Numbered from the stretch's first letter, positions 11,336 through 23,025 are shown. The stretch: 64,000 nucleotides of DNA from Rhipidocladum racemiflorum (GCA_036346355.1 CM070584.1:54643097-54707096); one strand, 5' to 3'. Program-made: numbers and translations. Notes: generated by a model from the letters alone, not told the origin.

Positions 11336-12340
11336 TCAATGTGGACACATCAACAACAGGCATTGTAGATACATCAACAACAGAATGGAAGGGAAATGAA
11401 CGTACTGAAATAAATTCCAACAAAACGATGGATGTGACAAGAAGAACCAAAAATTAAACATAAGAAATACTACTCGGAATCAGACTCCCACGTCATAATT
11501 CGACTCGCGCGAACTTTTTCGCTTAATTTGAAGCGACGCGCGCGTCGATTCGGCCAGGGCGAGCCAGCGGATGGCACGGCGCGGCACAGTCCCCGCCCCC
11601 AGCTCGTCGCCCGCCTGATCGGCCGCGCGCTCTAGACGCCGGTGCGCTTTTGGACACAGCAAGAGGCGTCGGAGAAAGAGGCGGCGCTGTCACTGCGTGC
11701 GATGTGCGTTGTCGTTTGTGTCGTCCACGGCCTGCTGTTGCCTGCTCCGACTACCCCCGGCTGACTCGCTGGTTTGGTGCGTGTGGATGGTTCGGACTTC
11801 GGAGTGATTACTTGTCCGTGTACTGTAGACCCGGTAAGCGAGCCCCCACTCGACTTGGTGGTTTCTCTGCGACTTTAATTCGCCAAATTTATGTGAACAG
11901 CTAGATAAGATCTACGGATAGTTTAAATCGGAGTCGTAAATGGCTAGTCGTCGATCTGGATAAATCCGGCCAAACGTGTACAAAGCCAGCAGGTTTCTCA
12001 CGTACGTAGTGCAGTCACTGCTCATTCATAATAACGACGCCGCACAGGTCTCGCTTAGGACCAACGACCTCCTGGCCGCTGATAAAGCCACCAAGGATTG
12101 GCTTAATTTAACAAATCAACTAGCTAGGGCTTGCACTATAGCCTTTTAGGCGTACCATTTAGCTTCGACCACGGTGGCTAGCTTCGCAATTTTTACTACC
12201 AGCTCTGCAACGTACTATTACTGCATCGAGATTCGAGTCCAGTACTATGGCTAGCAAGTCCGTGTTTGAACAAAGGAGAAAACAGACGAAGGCCTCCCCT
12301 GGACATGATTTACGTCCAAATCAAGCCGCGTACTAGAGGT
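11336..12340. other. Spacer with a GC-rich island, no gene recognised
   Basis: A CG-rich stretch (about 11480-11870) gives overlapping open frames on both strands with no domain that I can recognise. The remainder is ordinary unique-looking sequence. Confidence 0.35.
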
Positions 12341-12720
12341 GGATAATGAGCCTACTCAGTTCAACTCGACTCGACTCGACTCGATCAAGCTCGTTAAGAT
12401 AACGAGCCAATTCGACTCTACTTGTTATTCTAACGGGCTTAAACCTTAGCTCGGCTCGACTCGTTAAACTCACGAGTTAGCTCGTTAAACTCGACATTGA
12501 CATGTAAGAGGAGGGTTGCTGTTGAGATTATATAGTATGTCATATGTCATCATTTTCGCTTCACATGTATACAATTATACTTACCGACTTAGAGAACTCG
12601 TTTAACTCGTTATCTAAACGAGTTCAAATTACGACTCGACTCGGTTCTTTAAGGAACAAATTCGAACTAAATCGAGTCGAGTTTGTGAGCGCTCATTTAA
12701 CTCACAAGGTTTTTCACTGA
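12341..12720. repeat. Degenerate GAGCTCG/ACTCGACTCG repeat, copy 1
   Basis: Variants of CTCGACTCG, AACGAG, CTCGTTAA and CGAGTTAG recur throughout on both strands, giving weak inverted symmetry between the two ends. The right end (AACTCACAAGG) resembles the right end of a second copy at 62196-62560 (TAGCTCACAAGG). No coding potential is visible. Confidence 0.6.
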
Positions 12721-13107
12721 GTTTTTCACTCTGCTGCGTACGTCGGCCCCGCGCGATCACAGAAATAATGCAGTGCCCGTAGCCACATGCCAAAACGCAG
12801 TGGACTACAGCGATCCCGGCGTCGGAATGGTTTCTCTTTCAGGGATGGCAATAGCAGACAACGATGCATTAGCCGATTGTTGATGGCCTTTCAAAACGAA
12901 AAATAATAAAATAGCGGATTGTTGATGGATGCATGCCTTGGCGCCTTGCCCCTGTTCATCATGATATCGTATCATCCGAGTCCGTCTCCCTCCCCCGGAA
13001 AACACCTGCTCCGACCTCCGAGTTGGCCCCCAAAATTCCCTATCATACTTGACATACCAGGGCCTCGGCCCGGATGGTCCAGCCCGGCGGCGCTGACCTT
13101 TCGGCTC

Positions 13108-14057
13108 CAGGGCCGGTCCTGAGTTTTTAAGGGTCGAGATGAAATTATAAATAGAGATCCTCCATAACATAAACATCAAAATATTTTTATATTACCATGT
13201 ATCAACTGAAAAGACGATATTCAGTGTATTATAGAATTGTTACCAATAAATAAATGGAAGTACAAAAGTGAGATTATTTACCTCAAACATTTTGTAGTGA
13301 TCATCTTAGAAAATATCTTCTTACATTTCTAGATGCAAAATCATCAATTATGGCTTCAACATTAATGTCATCCAATAATTTCTTCCCAATACATAAAGTT
13401 GGCAAACCATTTAACCTTTTCTTGAGACAATATAGACTTTAAATAGTTTTTCAATAATTTCAATTTTCAAAAGCTTCTTTCAGCTGATGCCATAGTTACC
13501 GGCATAGTAAATAAGATCCGATAAGCAACAATTCCATAGTAGCTGCACAGTTTTTCAGTTTTTAGATAGACACTGCGTGTTGTGTTCGGTCTCTGTCTCA
13601 GATGTGCTACAGTACCCGCGATGGAAAATAGAAGTCCAGTCTAATTTTGTTTCAATTTCTGCTTTGATGTGAAGCAGCCCAACTCTTGTAATTGAGTCTA
13701 TATATTGCAATGAAATCAGAAAAGACGTGAGCAGTTTCCACGTCGCAAAAACAAGTATGTTCTGTAGTTTTAGTTCGATTGTTGTTTTTTCTCTGAAAAT
13801 AGTGTTCAAGTCTGAAGCTTTTGCTAGTTAGTTTCAGCCAAGAGTTGCACATGAACGTTTCAGCCGGAGCGTTTTCAGATAAGGAACAGAAAACTTATCA
13901 CTGATATCTAGTTCTTGGACTGATTACCAACAACGATTGCTTTCGGCTCTCGTGCTGGTGCGTAGTCTTCACATTAGGATGGAGTCACGGGAGAGGCCCC
14001 AGTAATTTGGGGGCCCGGGGCAGCCGCCCCGCTCGCCACACCCCAGGGCCGACCTCG
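13108..14057 (-). mobile_element. hAT-superfamily transposon remnant
   Basis: The left end reads CAGGGCCGGTCCTGAG. The reverse complement of the right end reads CGAGGTCGGCCCTGGGG, so the two ends are related terminal inverted repeats of the CAGGGCCGGCCC type. Inside, on the minus strand, lies the hAT transposase dimerisation domain. No clean 8-bp target duplication can be read, so the outer boundaries may be off by a few bases. Much of the transposase is deleted. Confidence 0.65.
13301..13490 (-). pseudogene. hAT transposase C-terminal dimerisation domain remnant
   Basis: Read on the minus strand the segment starts ASAERSF, an internal stop, then KLKLLKNYLK. After a frame change it reads RLNGLPTLCIGKKLLDD and IIDDFASRNVRRYF before a stop. 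These are the signature blocks of the C-terminal dimer domain of plant TTF-type hAT transposases. The stop and frameshift show it is inactive. Confidence 0.82.
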
Positions 14058-14365
14058 CTCCGTCGCGGCTCGTGGCGAAAGCAATCATCCATCGCCGCAA
14101 TTTAATCATGGGTAAATAATCTAAGGTCCACTTCGTTCAGCTTCTAATTATGGATTTTAGATTATAGGAGAAGCTGTTTTTGGTTGTAAAAGAATTGAAT
14201 CCGACCGACTGCAACTTCTAGGCCCCAAATCAGGCCAATGAGAATCAACGATAATCAGATTCCAGTCACATTCCAATTCTATGTAGATGACAACTTCTGA
14301 TTGTGAGGAAAATTGTCTAAAATCTCTCCGTTTAACAAATAATCTATTTTTCTTTTAAATAGAAA

Positions 14366-14479
14366 TAGTGCAAAAACTGGAATAAATGGAAGCCTAAATA
14401 TCTCTCTCCCTCTCATCTCTACTAGTGCAAAAACTGAAATAAATGGAAGCCTAAATATCTCTCTCCCTCTCATCTCTAC
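14366..14479. repeat. Tandem duplication, 57-bp unit, two copies
   Basis: A 57-bp unit starting TAGTGCAAAAACTG and ending CCCTCTCATCTCTAC occurs at 14366-14422 and again at 14423-14479 with only one or two differences. It is a recent local tandem duplication. Confidence 0.85.
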
Positions 14480-15843
14480 GAGAGGGATTTGTTTGGCCAC
14501 AAAACTAGCCACGAGAAGAGCGGGGCCACGCAAAAAAGAAAAGAAACAATGGAAGCGGCGGGACCCACCGGGGATTCTGGCCCCGGCACCAGGGGACACG
14601 TGCTTAATCTTGGGGGGGACCAAGGATGTGCGGTGCTGGATCGCGGCCGCGCGAGCCGTGGAGCGGACGGCCGAGATGGTTCCCGAGGTGGCGCGTGCAC
14701 GCTTGACGCTTGCGAGCTTGGCTTTTTGCCGTGCCGAGGAGAAAAAGATGCATCTTCTTGGACTGGACGGCTGGGATTATATAGCAGGAAGCTTCTCATC
14801 GGGCAATGTTGGGAGGAGGTGGGCCTCGTCCACAGGAGATTTTGTACAAGCAGAAACTTTGAGTGCTACCTTCGTTCCTGACACCGTTAACTTCGAAAGA
14901 TGGTATCATCCGGATGTTTTTGTTTTAGTTAAATTCAAATTTTGAAAGATATTTTTATGGTTTTTAAGTTGCCTAAATATTAAAACATGAATAAAAGCAC
15001 TAGAATATTTTTATGTTTTTTAAGTTGCTTTAGTATTTCTGCAATTTGTATTAGAATGTAAAGCATAGAAGCACTCCTCGTTAACTTTTTACGTATGTAC
15101 GAAAGGTTAAAGTTTGGGCGCCGCTGATTTTACGTACACTAGCATGTTTATAAATTATCATAGAAATACAATACTACAAAAATTATTTCTTATAACAAAT
15201 CAAACGATATTATATTAATACAATCGATCTAAATATCTAGAAAATAACTCTTAGCTGAAGATTATAAAGTTTGACCAGTCTAAATCAACAGTACCAACCA
15301 TCATGCAACGGAGGAGTATACTGGCACCTGTGAGGCTGTGACCGTGAGGCTTAGCGCTGCAGACAGGCGCACAGAGACAAAAATTGTGGAGAAGAATCAG
15401 GAGGAGACAAGGGAGAGAAGCGCCCGTGAAGGCGGATGCATTGATGCGCACCGTTGCGCCTGCCCCTTGCGCTAGCGCGTGATCTGCTTTCCATTGCGTG
15501 ATGAGATCGACGTACGTGTCACGTGGTATGTCTTTACGACTTTTCCCCGCTTCACACTCTCAAGTCCTAATCAACCTCACATTATGTGTATGTATGTTTG
15601 CATGCTTAATTAGCAGATATACGGAGTAGTATACCAAATGGAGATTTCATTCAGGTTTGTCGAAGGTCCGCTGCTCTGAAAAAAACACCGTCAGCGTCAC
15701 CATGGAATTGAAGCACGAAGGAATTGAAGGCCGTTACCGCTCGACTAATGCACATGGTTTAATTTCTTAATCTACAAAGATTCATAATCATTCTGTGATA
15801 TTACAAAAATTAATAATGAAAAAAGCCTCTCTATCATTGCTAC
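14480..15843. other. Spacer, no gene recognised
   Basis: A GC-rich stretch (14490-14830) gives overlapping open frames of 130 and 150 codons in two frames, with no domain and no supporting gene structure. A TAGAATGTAAAGCATAGAAG segment near 15053 resembles the end of the small MITE at 63523-63669. Confidence 0.35.
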
Positions 15844-16172
15844 ATAAAGATTTATATTAGTCATCTCATCCCTGACTATTCTAACCAAAAACCGTCAGTG
15901 ATAATGATGAGGACCGCATCACAGACAAATCTAACAAAAAAAAACTATCAGTGATGACTATGGTACTCATAACTGACGGTTTTTTTTGTTAGAACCATCT
16001 GTGTTGTGTTCTTCATCACTGACCCTTCTAGCAAAAAACTATCAGTGATGACGGTTTTTAGCTAGCACCGTCTGTGATGAGGACACCTATCACTGACCAT
16101 TCTAGTTAAAAACCGTCGTAATATCTCACTGACGGTGTTTAGATAGAACCATTTGTGATGATCATTTCCTAA
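15844..16172. repeat. CACTA subterminal repeat array
   Basis: Direct and inverted copies of motifs like AACCGTCAGTGATGA and TCACTGACGGTTTTT recur roughly every 40-60 bp. Dense subterminal repeats in both orientations are where CACTA (En/Spm) transposases bind. The TNP2-like reading frame starts about 560 bp to the right, in the expected order. A clear CACTA terminus was not found to the left, so the end may be degraded or truncated. Confidence 0.7.
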
Positions 16173-16731
16173 AAATAAAGTACAGAGAGCCACGAGGCCC
16201 CCGACCAACTTAGGGTTTTTCGAGCTATTTTTGATGTGGGTGTGATTGTAAGGCGATCTGGTGCAAGGAGACGGTGGATTTGGAAGAGTAATTGTAAATC
16301 CTTTTGTTCTGGTGATCTAAGGTTAGTAATTGGTTCTAGTTGTATTATATTGAAGATCTAGCTTGGTATAAAGAGAGAATATTTGAAGATATTGGATCTA
16401 GCTAGCTTGGTGTAGATTCATTTGTTCTTTGTGTTCTAAAGTAGTAATTGGTTCTAATATGGTATTATATATAATGAAGATATAGCTAGCTAGCCAGGTA
16501 AAAAGAAACTTGAAGATACATTTGTTCTTTTTCTTTTTTTATGTAAGAAGCTAGTTAGCTAGTTTGATAAAGATAGGTATGAGAATTTGAAGATCCATTT
16601 GTTATTTTTTACGTAAGAAGAAGCTAGATAGCTAGTTAATCTGTGCTCCAATTTAAGAATATATGCATGTGCATGCACTTCTAGTGTACTCCATTATTTA
16701 ACACTTATTGTTATATACACAGCGTATGTAG

Positions 16732-17038
16732 ATGGACCGAAGCTAGATTTACGCTGTGAATCGGGTGAGTGCCGAGTACATTAATGACGTCTCTGCTTTT
16801 AGAATAGCTGCAGAGGAGGATATGCTTAATAAGATGGTCCAATTTATGTCTTGTCCATGCATTGACTGCGACAATATGAGGATGTTTGGTAACTCAGCCC
16901 AGATCGAAACGCACTTGATTCTATGGGGTTTTAAAAGGGGGGTATACATGTTAGACCAGTTACAGTGAAGAGCAGATTATACAGGAAACATGCAGTACTA
17001 ACATCGTCGACGAAGTCGATGATATGCCGGATGATATC
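16732..17038 (+). pseudogene. CACTA TNP2-like transposase, N-terminal part
   Basis: From ATG at 16732 the frame reads MDRS, an early stop, then AEYINDV and a Cys-containing block (MSCPCIDCDN) followed by ETHLILWGFKRGVY. These correspond to the Transpos_assoc domain that begins TNP2-type CACTA transposases. After another stop the frame reads VDEVDDMPDDI and is interrupted exactly at the ATATC target site of element B. It continues on the far side at 30954. Stops make it a pseudogene. Confidence 0.75.
17034..17038. repeat. Left target site duplication of element B (ATATC)
   Basis: ATATC directly precedes the TGTCGGTGTTTCG end of the LTR. It is repeated at 30949-30953 just after the opposite LTR. 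Joining the flanks through one copy restores the CACTA reading frame. Confidence 0.93.
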
Positions 17039-17908
17039 TGTCGGTGTTTCGTGCACCGGCAATACGAATTTATGGTCGGATGGGGTCGCGCGCTCCCTCT
17101 CCCCGAATGGTCGACTCAAGGAGTCAGATGATGTATACTGGTTCGGGCTGAATGTCCCTACTCCAGTTCGTTCGGTGTGGATGTATTGATCTTTGGGCGA
17201 TGAACAAGGGGTGTACAAGCGAGGCGGGGAGTCGGCTGTCCGATCCCCTTCGTGCTTTGGCTAGGGAGTCGTGGCTTCCTGGAGGGCCTTTTTCTCTGTC
17301 CCCCTTTCCCTCTCGGGCCCCGCCTCTCCTTATATAGACGGAGGAGGCAGGTTACACGGGTGTTTGGGAAATCCACTAGAAAGGGGGCGTGCGTGTCTCG
17401 GAGTCTGGCTCCTGTCTTTTCCGACCGTCCCCTGCCCCGAGGCGGGTTGGTGGCTCTGCGATGTGTGGTCTTGCGTGATGACGCCTGGATGGCGCCTCGC
17501 GTGGTGCTCTGTCTGCCTCGGCGGCTTTAATGGCGCTTGACTTTACCTTGGCCTCGAGGTGGCGCGCTCCTCTGCGGTGTGCCAGGCGATGGGGCGGGGC
17601 TTGACTCGCCGGTGACTCTTACGGCGATCTTTGGGAGAGGCGCCTACCGATACCAGGCGCCGAGGCCAGCTGCGCACAAAGCGTCGTCGACAACGGCGTG
17701 GGCCATCTTTGGCCCGTGCGCAGGTGGAGCTTGAGCTCCAATATTAGGCGGTCGGAGCCCGCCGACTGTCCAGGGTCGGCCCTGCACAGGTCGGGGTTCG
17801 CTCCCCGCGGCCCAAGTACCTTTCGGCGGTGCTGGGCCTTCGCCGTGGTTGGTCAGCCCGTTCGCGCTTCCGGGCTGATGGGGGTACCCATGGCATGGGT
17901 ACTCGTCA
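17039..17908 (-). repeat. 3' LTR of element B
   Basis: In element orientation it starts TGACGAGTACCC and ends CACCGACA. It is identical to the other LTR over long blocks (for example about 17160-17420) and differs by clusters of small indels in CG-dense blocks (about 17440-17720). The TATA-like TATATAAGG in element orientation is at about 17327-17335. Confidence 0.93.
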
Positions 17909-17928
17909 AGAGCCAGAGCCCCTGAGCG

Positions 17929-18385
17929 GGTCGGAGAGCCGCTCGGGGTTTAACTTGGCGGTGGTAGCTGCCGGCCCGGAGGTCGGCGACGCTAGGTCGG
18001 TGTATCGCTCGGGAGCCGCCGACCTAGAAAGGGCCCAGAAGGCGAGCGCCGGTGGTGTAGCCGAGCCCCCGAGCTGGTCGGAGAGCCGGTTGGGGTTTAG
18101 CCCGGCGATGGTAGTCGTCGACCGGAGGTTAAGCGGCGCTTAGGTCAGTATCGCTTGGGAGCCGCGCCGGCCTAGAAAGAGTCTGGTATGGCACCGCTGG
18201 TGTACTCTCGAGCCCCGAGCGGTCGGAGAGCCGGTCGGGGTTTAACCCGGCGAGGGTAACCATCGACCGGAGGTTGGCGGCGCTTAGGTCAGCGATCGCT
18301 GGGAGCCGTGCCAGACCTAGAAAGAGCCCGGGTGGCGACCGCTGGTGTAGCCCCGAGCGGTCGGAGAGCGGCCGGGGTTTAGTGA
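17929..18385. repeat. Tandem repeat, 138-147 bp unit, about 3.2 copies
   Basis: Units start GGTCGGAGAGCC at 17929, 18076, 18221 and 18359 (the last partial). Each contains GGGGTTTA, a CGGAGGT block, a GGGAGCCG block and GACCTAGAAAG. The array sits just inside the 3' LTR of element B, in its 3' untranslated region. The copies have diverged by substitutions and small indels. Confidence 0.88.
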
Positions 18386-19130
18386 TCGGACCACTGGCAA
18401 GCCACGCTGCTCGTGGGTTTTGAGTCGGGTGAGCGAACGACGCTTTGCCTTCGTCGGCTTGAACGTCGTGCTCGTCGCGAGCTACTATCGGGTAATCCGA
18501 GTGGAACCTTGGCGATCTCCTCGAGGGATCGTTTCCAAGACGTAGCTCCGGCGTGGGCGTCGACCCGCCGGGCGTTCCATAAAAACCTTTCCTTACTCGT
18601 CCGCATCGGGCTGCCGGTCGTCCGCCAACCGGAGCGCGGTGGCCGCCACTCATCGATGAGCTCGCGAGAGAGTGAGGTATGGTCTCGGGCGGGCCCACGA
18701 TGATTGGGTCGTCCGCCGACCTAACTAGGGGCCTCTGGGGCTCACCGCAACCCGCCTCGCTCTCTTTTTTACGTGTTGGGGCGGCTTTCATTCCGGTGGC
18801 TGGATTCGGCCTTCGTAACCCTCAGCACGGTGCCGGACCTCGGGCGCGAGCCCGTAGGCCGCTTGCTTTCCCGAGGCCGGGCGGCCCAGTAGGCCGTGTT
18901 CATACCTTTCTTGGCGTGGGCGCCCGGCCGATGTAGCCGGCGAGTGCCGGTCTTTGCGTGGCGTGCGGCGCGAGGCGTTCGCTCTGTCGGAGCAGTTAAT
19001 GCCTAGTGGGATTTAAATGGGCTACGGCACGTTACCGGGCGAGGTGACAGGCTGATGGTTCGGCGACTGCGTCGGTTCGCGCGAGGAGGCGTCAGTTGGG
19101 CGCGGAGGCCCGCCCGTTCCCGCCAGGCGC
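18386..19130. other. Element B 3' region, no ORF recognised
   Basis: CG-rich internal sequence between the tandem array and the antisense promoter. Long overlapping open frames on both strands (for example 18129-18791) reflect GC content and show no domains. Confidence 0.5.
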
Positions 19131-19131
19131 C

Positions 19132-19138
19132 TATAAAG
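19132..19138 (+). promoter_or_regulatory. TATA box of the antisense gene aORF1 in element B
   Basis: TATAAAG in the context GGCGCCTATAAAGGAAG lies about 145 bp before ATG (19277-19279) on the strand opposite to gag-pol. The spacing suits a Pol II promoter with a leader of about 110 bases. This supports an antisense transcription unit independent of the LTR promoter. Confidence 0.65.
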
Positions 19139-19276
19139 GAAGGGGAGGGCGGCGTGGGGGGAGCAAAACCTTCCGTTCGTGCCTTCTGCAAAAAAGGAAA
19201 AGAGAGAAAACGCAAGGGGAGAAAAAAGCTTCCTGCTTCGTCGCGCCGTCCCCCGCTTCCCCACGCACTTTCGAGG

Positions 19277-22200
19277 ATGTCGCTGACCCCGCACTTGGCC
19301 GCGGCGGGTCGCTACCTCGGCTTGGAGAGGAAGGAGCTCCTTCCTCCATGACCTCGATCCATTTGGCCGGTGCCGCCGGCCGACCGAGGTCCCGAATCTG
19401 GAAGACGGCGAGATAGTCTCGCTGGCGGCCTTCTATGAGCGGGGCTTCGGCCTCCCACTCCACCCGTTCGTCCGGGGGCTGCTTCACTACTACGGGGGGG
19501 AAGTTCACCACCTGAATCCGAATGGAGTCCTCCACATTGCGGTCTTCATGACGCTGTGCGAGGCTTTTCTGGGGATCGAACCCCACTGGGGACTCTGGCG
19601 CCACTTCTTCTTCGCGAGGCCGCCGTCGGGCGCCGCCGACCTTCTTGGCGCTCTGGCGATCCAACTGCGCCCCCGCCGCAAGTCGCTTTACACCGATGTA
19701 AAGCTGCCGACGTCCAACCGGGGGTGGCATAGCGAGTGGTTCTATGTCCGGAACATCGACAACAGTGCCCCGGCCTTCAGTGGGAATCTACCGACGCCGC
19801 ATCCTTACTGGACCTGGGGTCCCGATGCGAGGGACCGGGCGAAGGTTGATGAGATTCTCGAAAAGCTCGCAGACCTGAAGCGGCGGGGTCTGACGGGCAA
19901 GGTGGTCCTCCGTACGTTCATGGAGAGGCGCATTCAACCCCTCAAGGATCGGGCGCATCCCATGTTCGAGTACACGGGGCCGACCGACCCTGCGAGGTCG
20001 TCGGAGCGGGAGCTTCCTGCGTCGGAGGTCCTCGCACGTGTGGCCGCAGTTTCCATCGAGGGAGATACCGAGCCAGCGGGCGCGGTGCCTGCGCCGTTCT
20101 CGGCGCAGAATCCGCAGAACTTGGTACGTCTAACGGCTCCTGTTTGCTTTTGCTTTGCTCTGCTCCTTCGCCCCCTTAGCCGAGCGTGTTCGTGGAGGGG
20201 CTCGGTGGCCTGATCTCCCGCCCCTTGCTTCCAGGGGAAAAAGAGGCGAGCGGCGTAGCGCCGCGAAGCGAACGGCGTGGACGCCGCCCTCTGGCGAAGA
20301 AGGAAGCGGCGAGGATCGGAAGAGGAAAGAAGCGCGTGGAAGCGGTCCGCGTGGCGAGAGGTCTCGGCGAGGCCCGAGAGTAGCGGCGACGAAGAGCCGT
20401 CGTCGAGCGAGGAAGCGGTTGGCGGAGGCGACTCCGGCGGCGGCTGCGGCAGGTTCGGCCAGCGGGGCGGCGGCCGTGGTTCCTCGGAAGAAACCTCAGC
20501 GCAGGTACATCACGAAGATGCGCAGACCCCTCACGCCCCTCGTGGGGCCCGGCAAAAAGGCACGCCAGTGCCGGTTGTTCGCTCCTCTCGGTAAGTGACT
20601 TTACGTGCTCCCAGTTTGGTCCTCTCTGGTGCTTTTTCTTCGTAACTCTGATGGGCGTGGTGCGAGGCATACGGGAGAGCGGCGAGTCCTACCTCGGCGG
20701 TGAGGAGTCGCACCCTTCCGGTCCCATCCGCGGCGTGGCGGTTGTTGGGAGCGGGACTTCTTGGATCGCTCCGTGGTCTGGGTTTGTCGGCGAGGGACGC
20801 CACGAGGGGAGATCTTGCGAGGAGCACTACCGATTGCGGCAATGCAGGAAGAAGCCACGGGCGTGCCTCCGCCCGTGCCGTTATGCAGTGAGGCGGTGTA
20901 GTCCGCCGCCGCCCGGGCGCTGGGACCGCCACCGCCCGCACATCGACGGAGACGCCCGCTATCCTTGCCTTTGCACCGCCGGCCGTGGGAAGTCGGCGCG
21001 ACTCCGCCGGGAAATCTGGGATTTGCGGCGTTGCGACCGTCGGGCGATCCTGTCGCCGCCGCCACCGCCCGCCGGCGGTCCAAGTGTTGCGAGGGCGCAA
21101 GCGGCCGCCGCAGACGCCGCTGCAGCGGCGAGAAGTCGAGACAGGCGGCCGCCAGCGTCTTTATCTTGGCCCGGCCCCGACCCGGCCGGGGGGCCTGCGT
21201 TCGTTCTAGACGACGAGGCAGAACGCGCGGATTGGAACGCTTTGGAGGAGGAGATGGAGAGGGTCCACGCCGACCTCGCTCGCGCCGTTGACGCCGTGTC
21301 CAGGGCGAGGAAGTCCATTGCTCAGGAGTCCCGCTTGGTCAGATAGGTGAGTCTGACGGGGTTTTGTCTTTTGTGCATCTTTTGACCGGAAGCGAGGCGG
21401 CCGGGCAGGAATTTGCAGCGCTTGACATCCCGGGCGGTAGACAAGTCGATGTTCCTCCGGCGTTTGCACAGCCGGGGGAGTGCTATAGGGGGAGAGCTGC
21501 TCGACGCCCGGAGGGCGCTTGTTGCCGAGCAAGGGAAGGCCGCCGCGGCTGGTCAGCGGCTGGGGGAAGTCACTGAAGCCTTGCGGGAGGCTCAGCGACT
21601 TGCGGAGTCCCTGACCACCGAGGGAGAGCGGGCCAGGTCGTCCCTGGCGGATGCTGAAGCGGCCAAGGCTTCTGCGGTCCGCGCAGAATGGGCCGCTCGG
21701 GCGGAGGCCACCCGCCTCCGAGAGGAAAACGAGTCGGCCCGCAGGGAGGCCGACCAGCTTCGCGGCGAGCGGGATCTTGCTCGGGGGGAGCTCGCGATGG
21801 CGAGGGAGCTTGCCACTCGCGCCGCTTCCGATCGAGAGGCGCTTGCCAAGGTCGAGGAGGAACTTCGTGCCAAAGAAGCCTCCGTGGCTGGTGAGTTGTT
21901 CAATCCCTTGGGAGCCCGCTGCGACGGCGTCTTCGACCTTTGTTTTTGTTCTGCAGGCCTGCAAAAAGCCTTAGCGACGCTACCGGAGTCGCGAAGGGTG
22001 GCGGTGGAGAAGCGAGATGCGGCGGTCGAGTCCGCGTGACTCGGCCCTTGTGGACAAGCGGGTGGCGGAGAGGGGCGGCGAAACGACGGCGGTGGCGGTC
22101 CTCGCGTGGGCATCCAGGTATCTGCGGCCGGCTATTTGGACTTACTCCAGGCCCAGCGCCATCCCCACCATACTCGGATGGGTCCTCGAGCGCGTTGAGG

Positions 22201-22408
22201 CGTCGGTGCGAAGCGGCGGTGCTTGGCGCTTCCTCGGCCAGTCAACACCGTCTCTTATTATGACGGCGTCGACCTTGAGGCGGTCGGGGCGGTGTTGATC
22301 TTGGCCAAAGTGATGAGGAGATCGACGCATTCATGGCGGGTCGACCGTGCGCCCAAGATTGCCCGCCGGATCTCGCATGAGAAATCCTCCGTCGGACGGA
22401 GGAGATGA
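19277..22408 (+). CDS. Antisense gene aORF1 of element B: Transposase_28 domain plus coiled coil, spliced
   Basis: It lies on the strand opposite to pol. The first ATG frame (19277) must shift to reach the domain, which reads EVPNLEDGEIVSLAAFYERG at about 19390, then LNPNGVLHIAVFMTLCEAFL and GIEPHWGLWRHFF, and continues past 19900. This is the Transposase_28 ('putative gypsy type transposon') family; its biochemical role is unknown. Canonical introns are visible at 20124-20234, 21347-21418 and 21891-21956, and a donor occurs at 20591 without an obvious acceptor. The exon at about 21419-21890 encodes an Ala/Glu/Arg-rich coiled coil. Two or more frame breaks near 19350 and 19490 prevent a continuous reading. 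Related antisense ORFs are known in grass gypsy elements such as Grande. Confidence 0.72.
20124..20234 (+). other. Predicted intron 1 of aORF1 (element B)
   Basis: Donor TTG|GTACGT and acceptor TTGCTTCCAG|GGG, with a pyrimidine-rich stretch upstream of the acceptor. The frame is open on both sides of the junction. Confidence 0.6.
21891..21956 (+). other. Predicted intron of aORF1 in the coiled-coil region (element B)
   Basis: Donor GTGGCTG|GTGAGT and acceptor TTTTGTTCTGCAG|GCC. A strong donor consensus, a T-rich tract and a 66-bp length near the lower limit of plant introns make this the clearest splice pair of the gene. Confidence 0.68.
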
Positions 22409-22942
22409 TTAGTTTCCTTCTCTTCTTTTTCTTTGTAGTGCATGTAATGAGCGTGATCGCCTGTCGGGCCCGGCGTGTCGGCTGCTTTTGAGTTCTCTTT
22501 TTTGTGCCGTCTACCTCGTGCTTCCTCTGTGGTTTGGGCAATCTTACGACCATAGCTATAGGGCGCAGTGCCACGAGAGCGTGGCGTTGCCCCAACTTCG
22601 ATCTGAAGAAATCACGGGATAGGACAAGCTACCTAGAACGCTCGCCAGCGGAGGAGAGGTGCCTAGGTCGGACCGTCTCCTTCGCGAAGGCTCGCAGTCG
22701 GCTAGAACGTTGCCCTGAGTGGGGTGCTTCGACCGTCCTAAGCGTCTCTTGCTCGGAGGGCTTGTTTTCCCCCTCGAGTGCCACTTGAGCCGTAGTCGCG
22801 GGCGAGGCCGTAGTACCTTAGTCCGGGAAATAGCGCGAGGTGGATAGCTTGGTCGGTTGAAGTGCGGCTCAGGGTAACGACTTGTGCGCTTTTAACGACG
22901 GCCAAAGTCGATCTCTGACTGATCAAGTTGCCTTCCGCTTGG

Positions 22943-23025
22943 GCAACCTCCTTTTTGCGCGAAATGCTACTCGGGAGCCGTGGCCGCTGGGGCTTAAACT
23001 GTAGCATTTGGTTCGAGGAGGTTGC
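22943..23025 (+). other. Two-tier inverted repeat (hairpin 1) in element B
   Basis: The outer stem GCAACCTCC (22943-22951) pairs with GGAGGTTGC (23017-23025). The inner stem AAATGCTAC (22962-22970) pairs with GTAGCATTT (23001-23009). It lies between the end of aORF1 and the promoter of aORF2. Function unknown; a structured RNA or small-RNA source is possible. Confidence 0.7.

Noticed and set aside
14489..14945. 130- and 150-codon overlapping frames
   Set aside because: Two shifted frames of the same GC-rich stretch, no domain, no gene structure.
17929..18385. CRISPR-like array
   Set aside because: Units are contiguous tandem repeats without spacers, in plant DNA inside a retrotransposon.
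18129..18791. 220-codon minus-strand frame in element B
   Set aside because: Runs from CG-rich untranslated sequence into the tandem array; not conserved with any element protein.
20531..21100. Minus-strand frames opposite the antisense gene of element B
   Set aside because: Shadows of the CG-rich plus-strand exons; the plus strand has the domain, introns and coiled coil.
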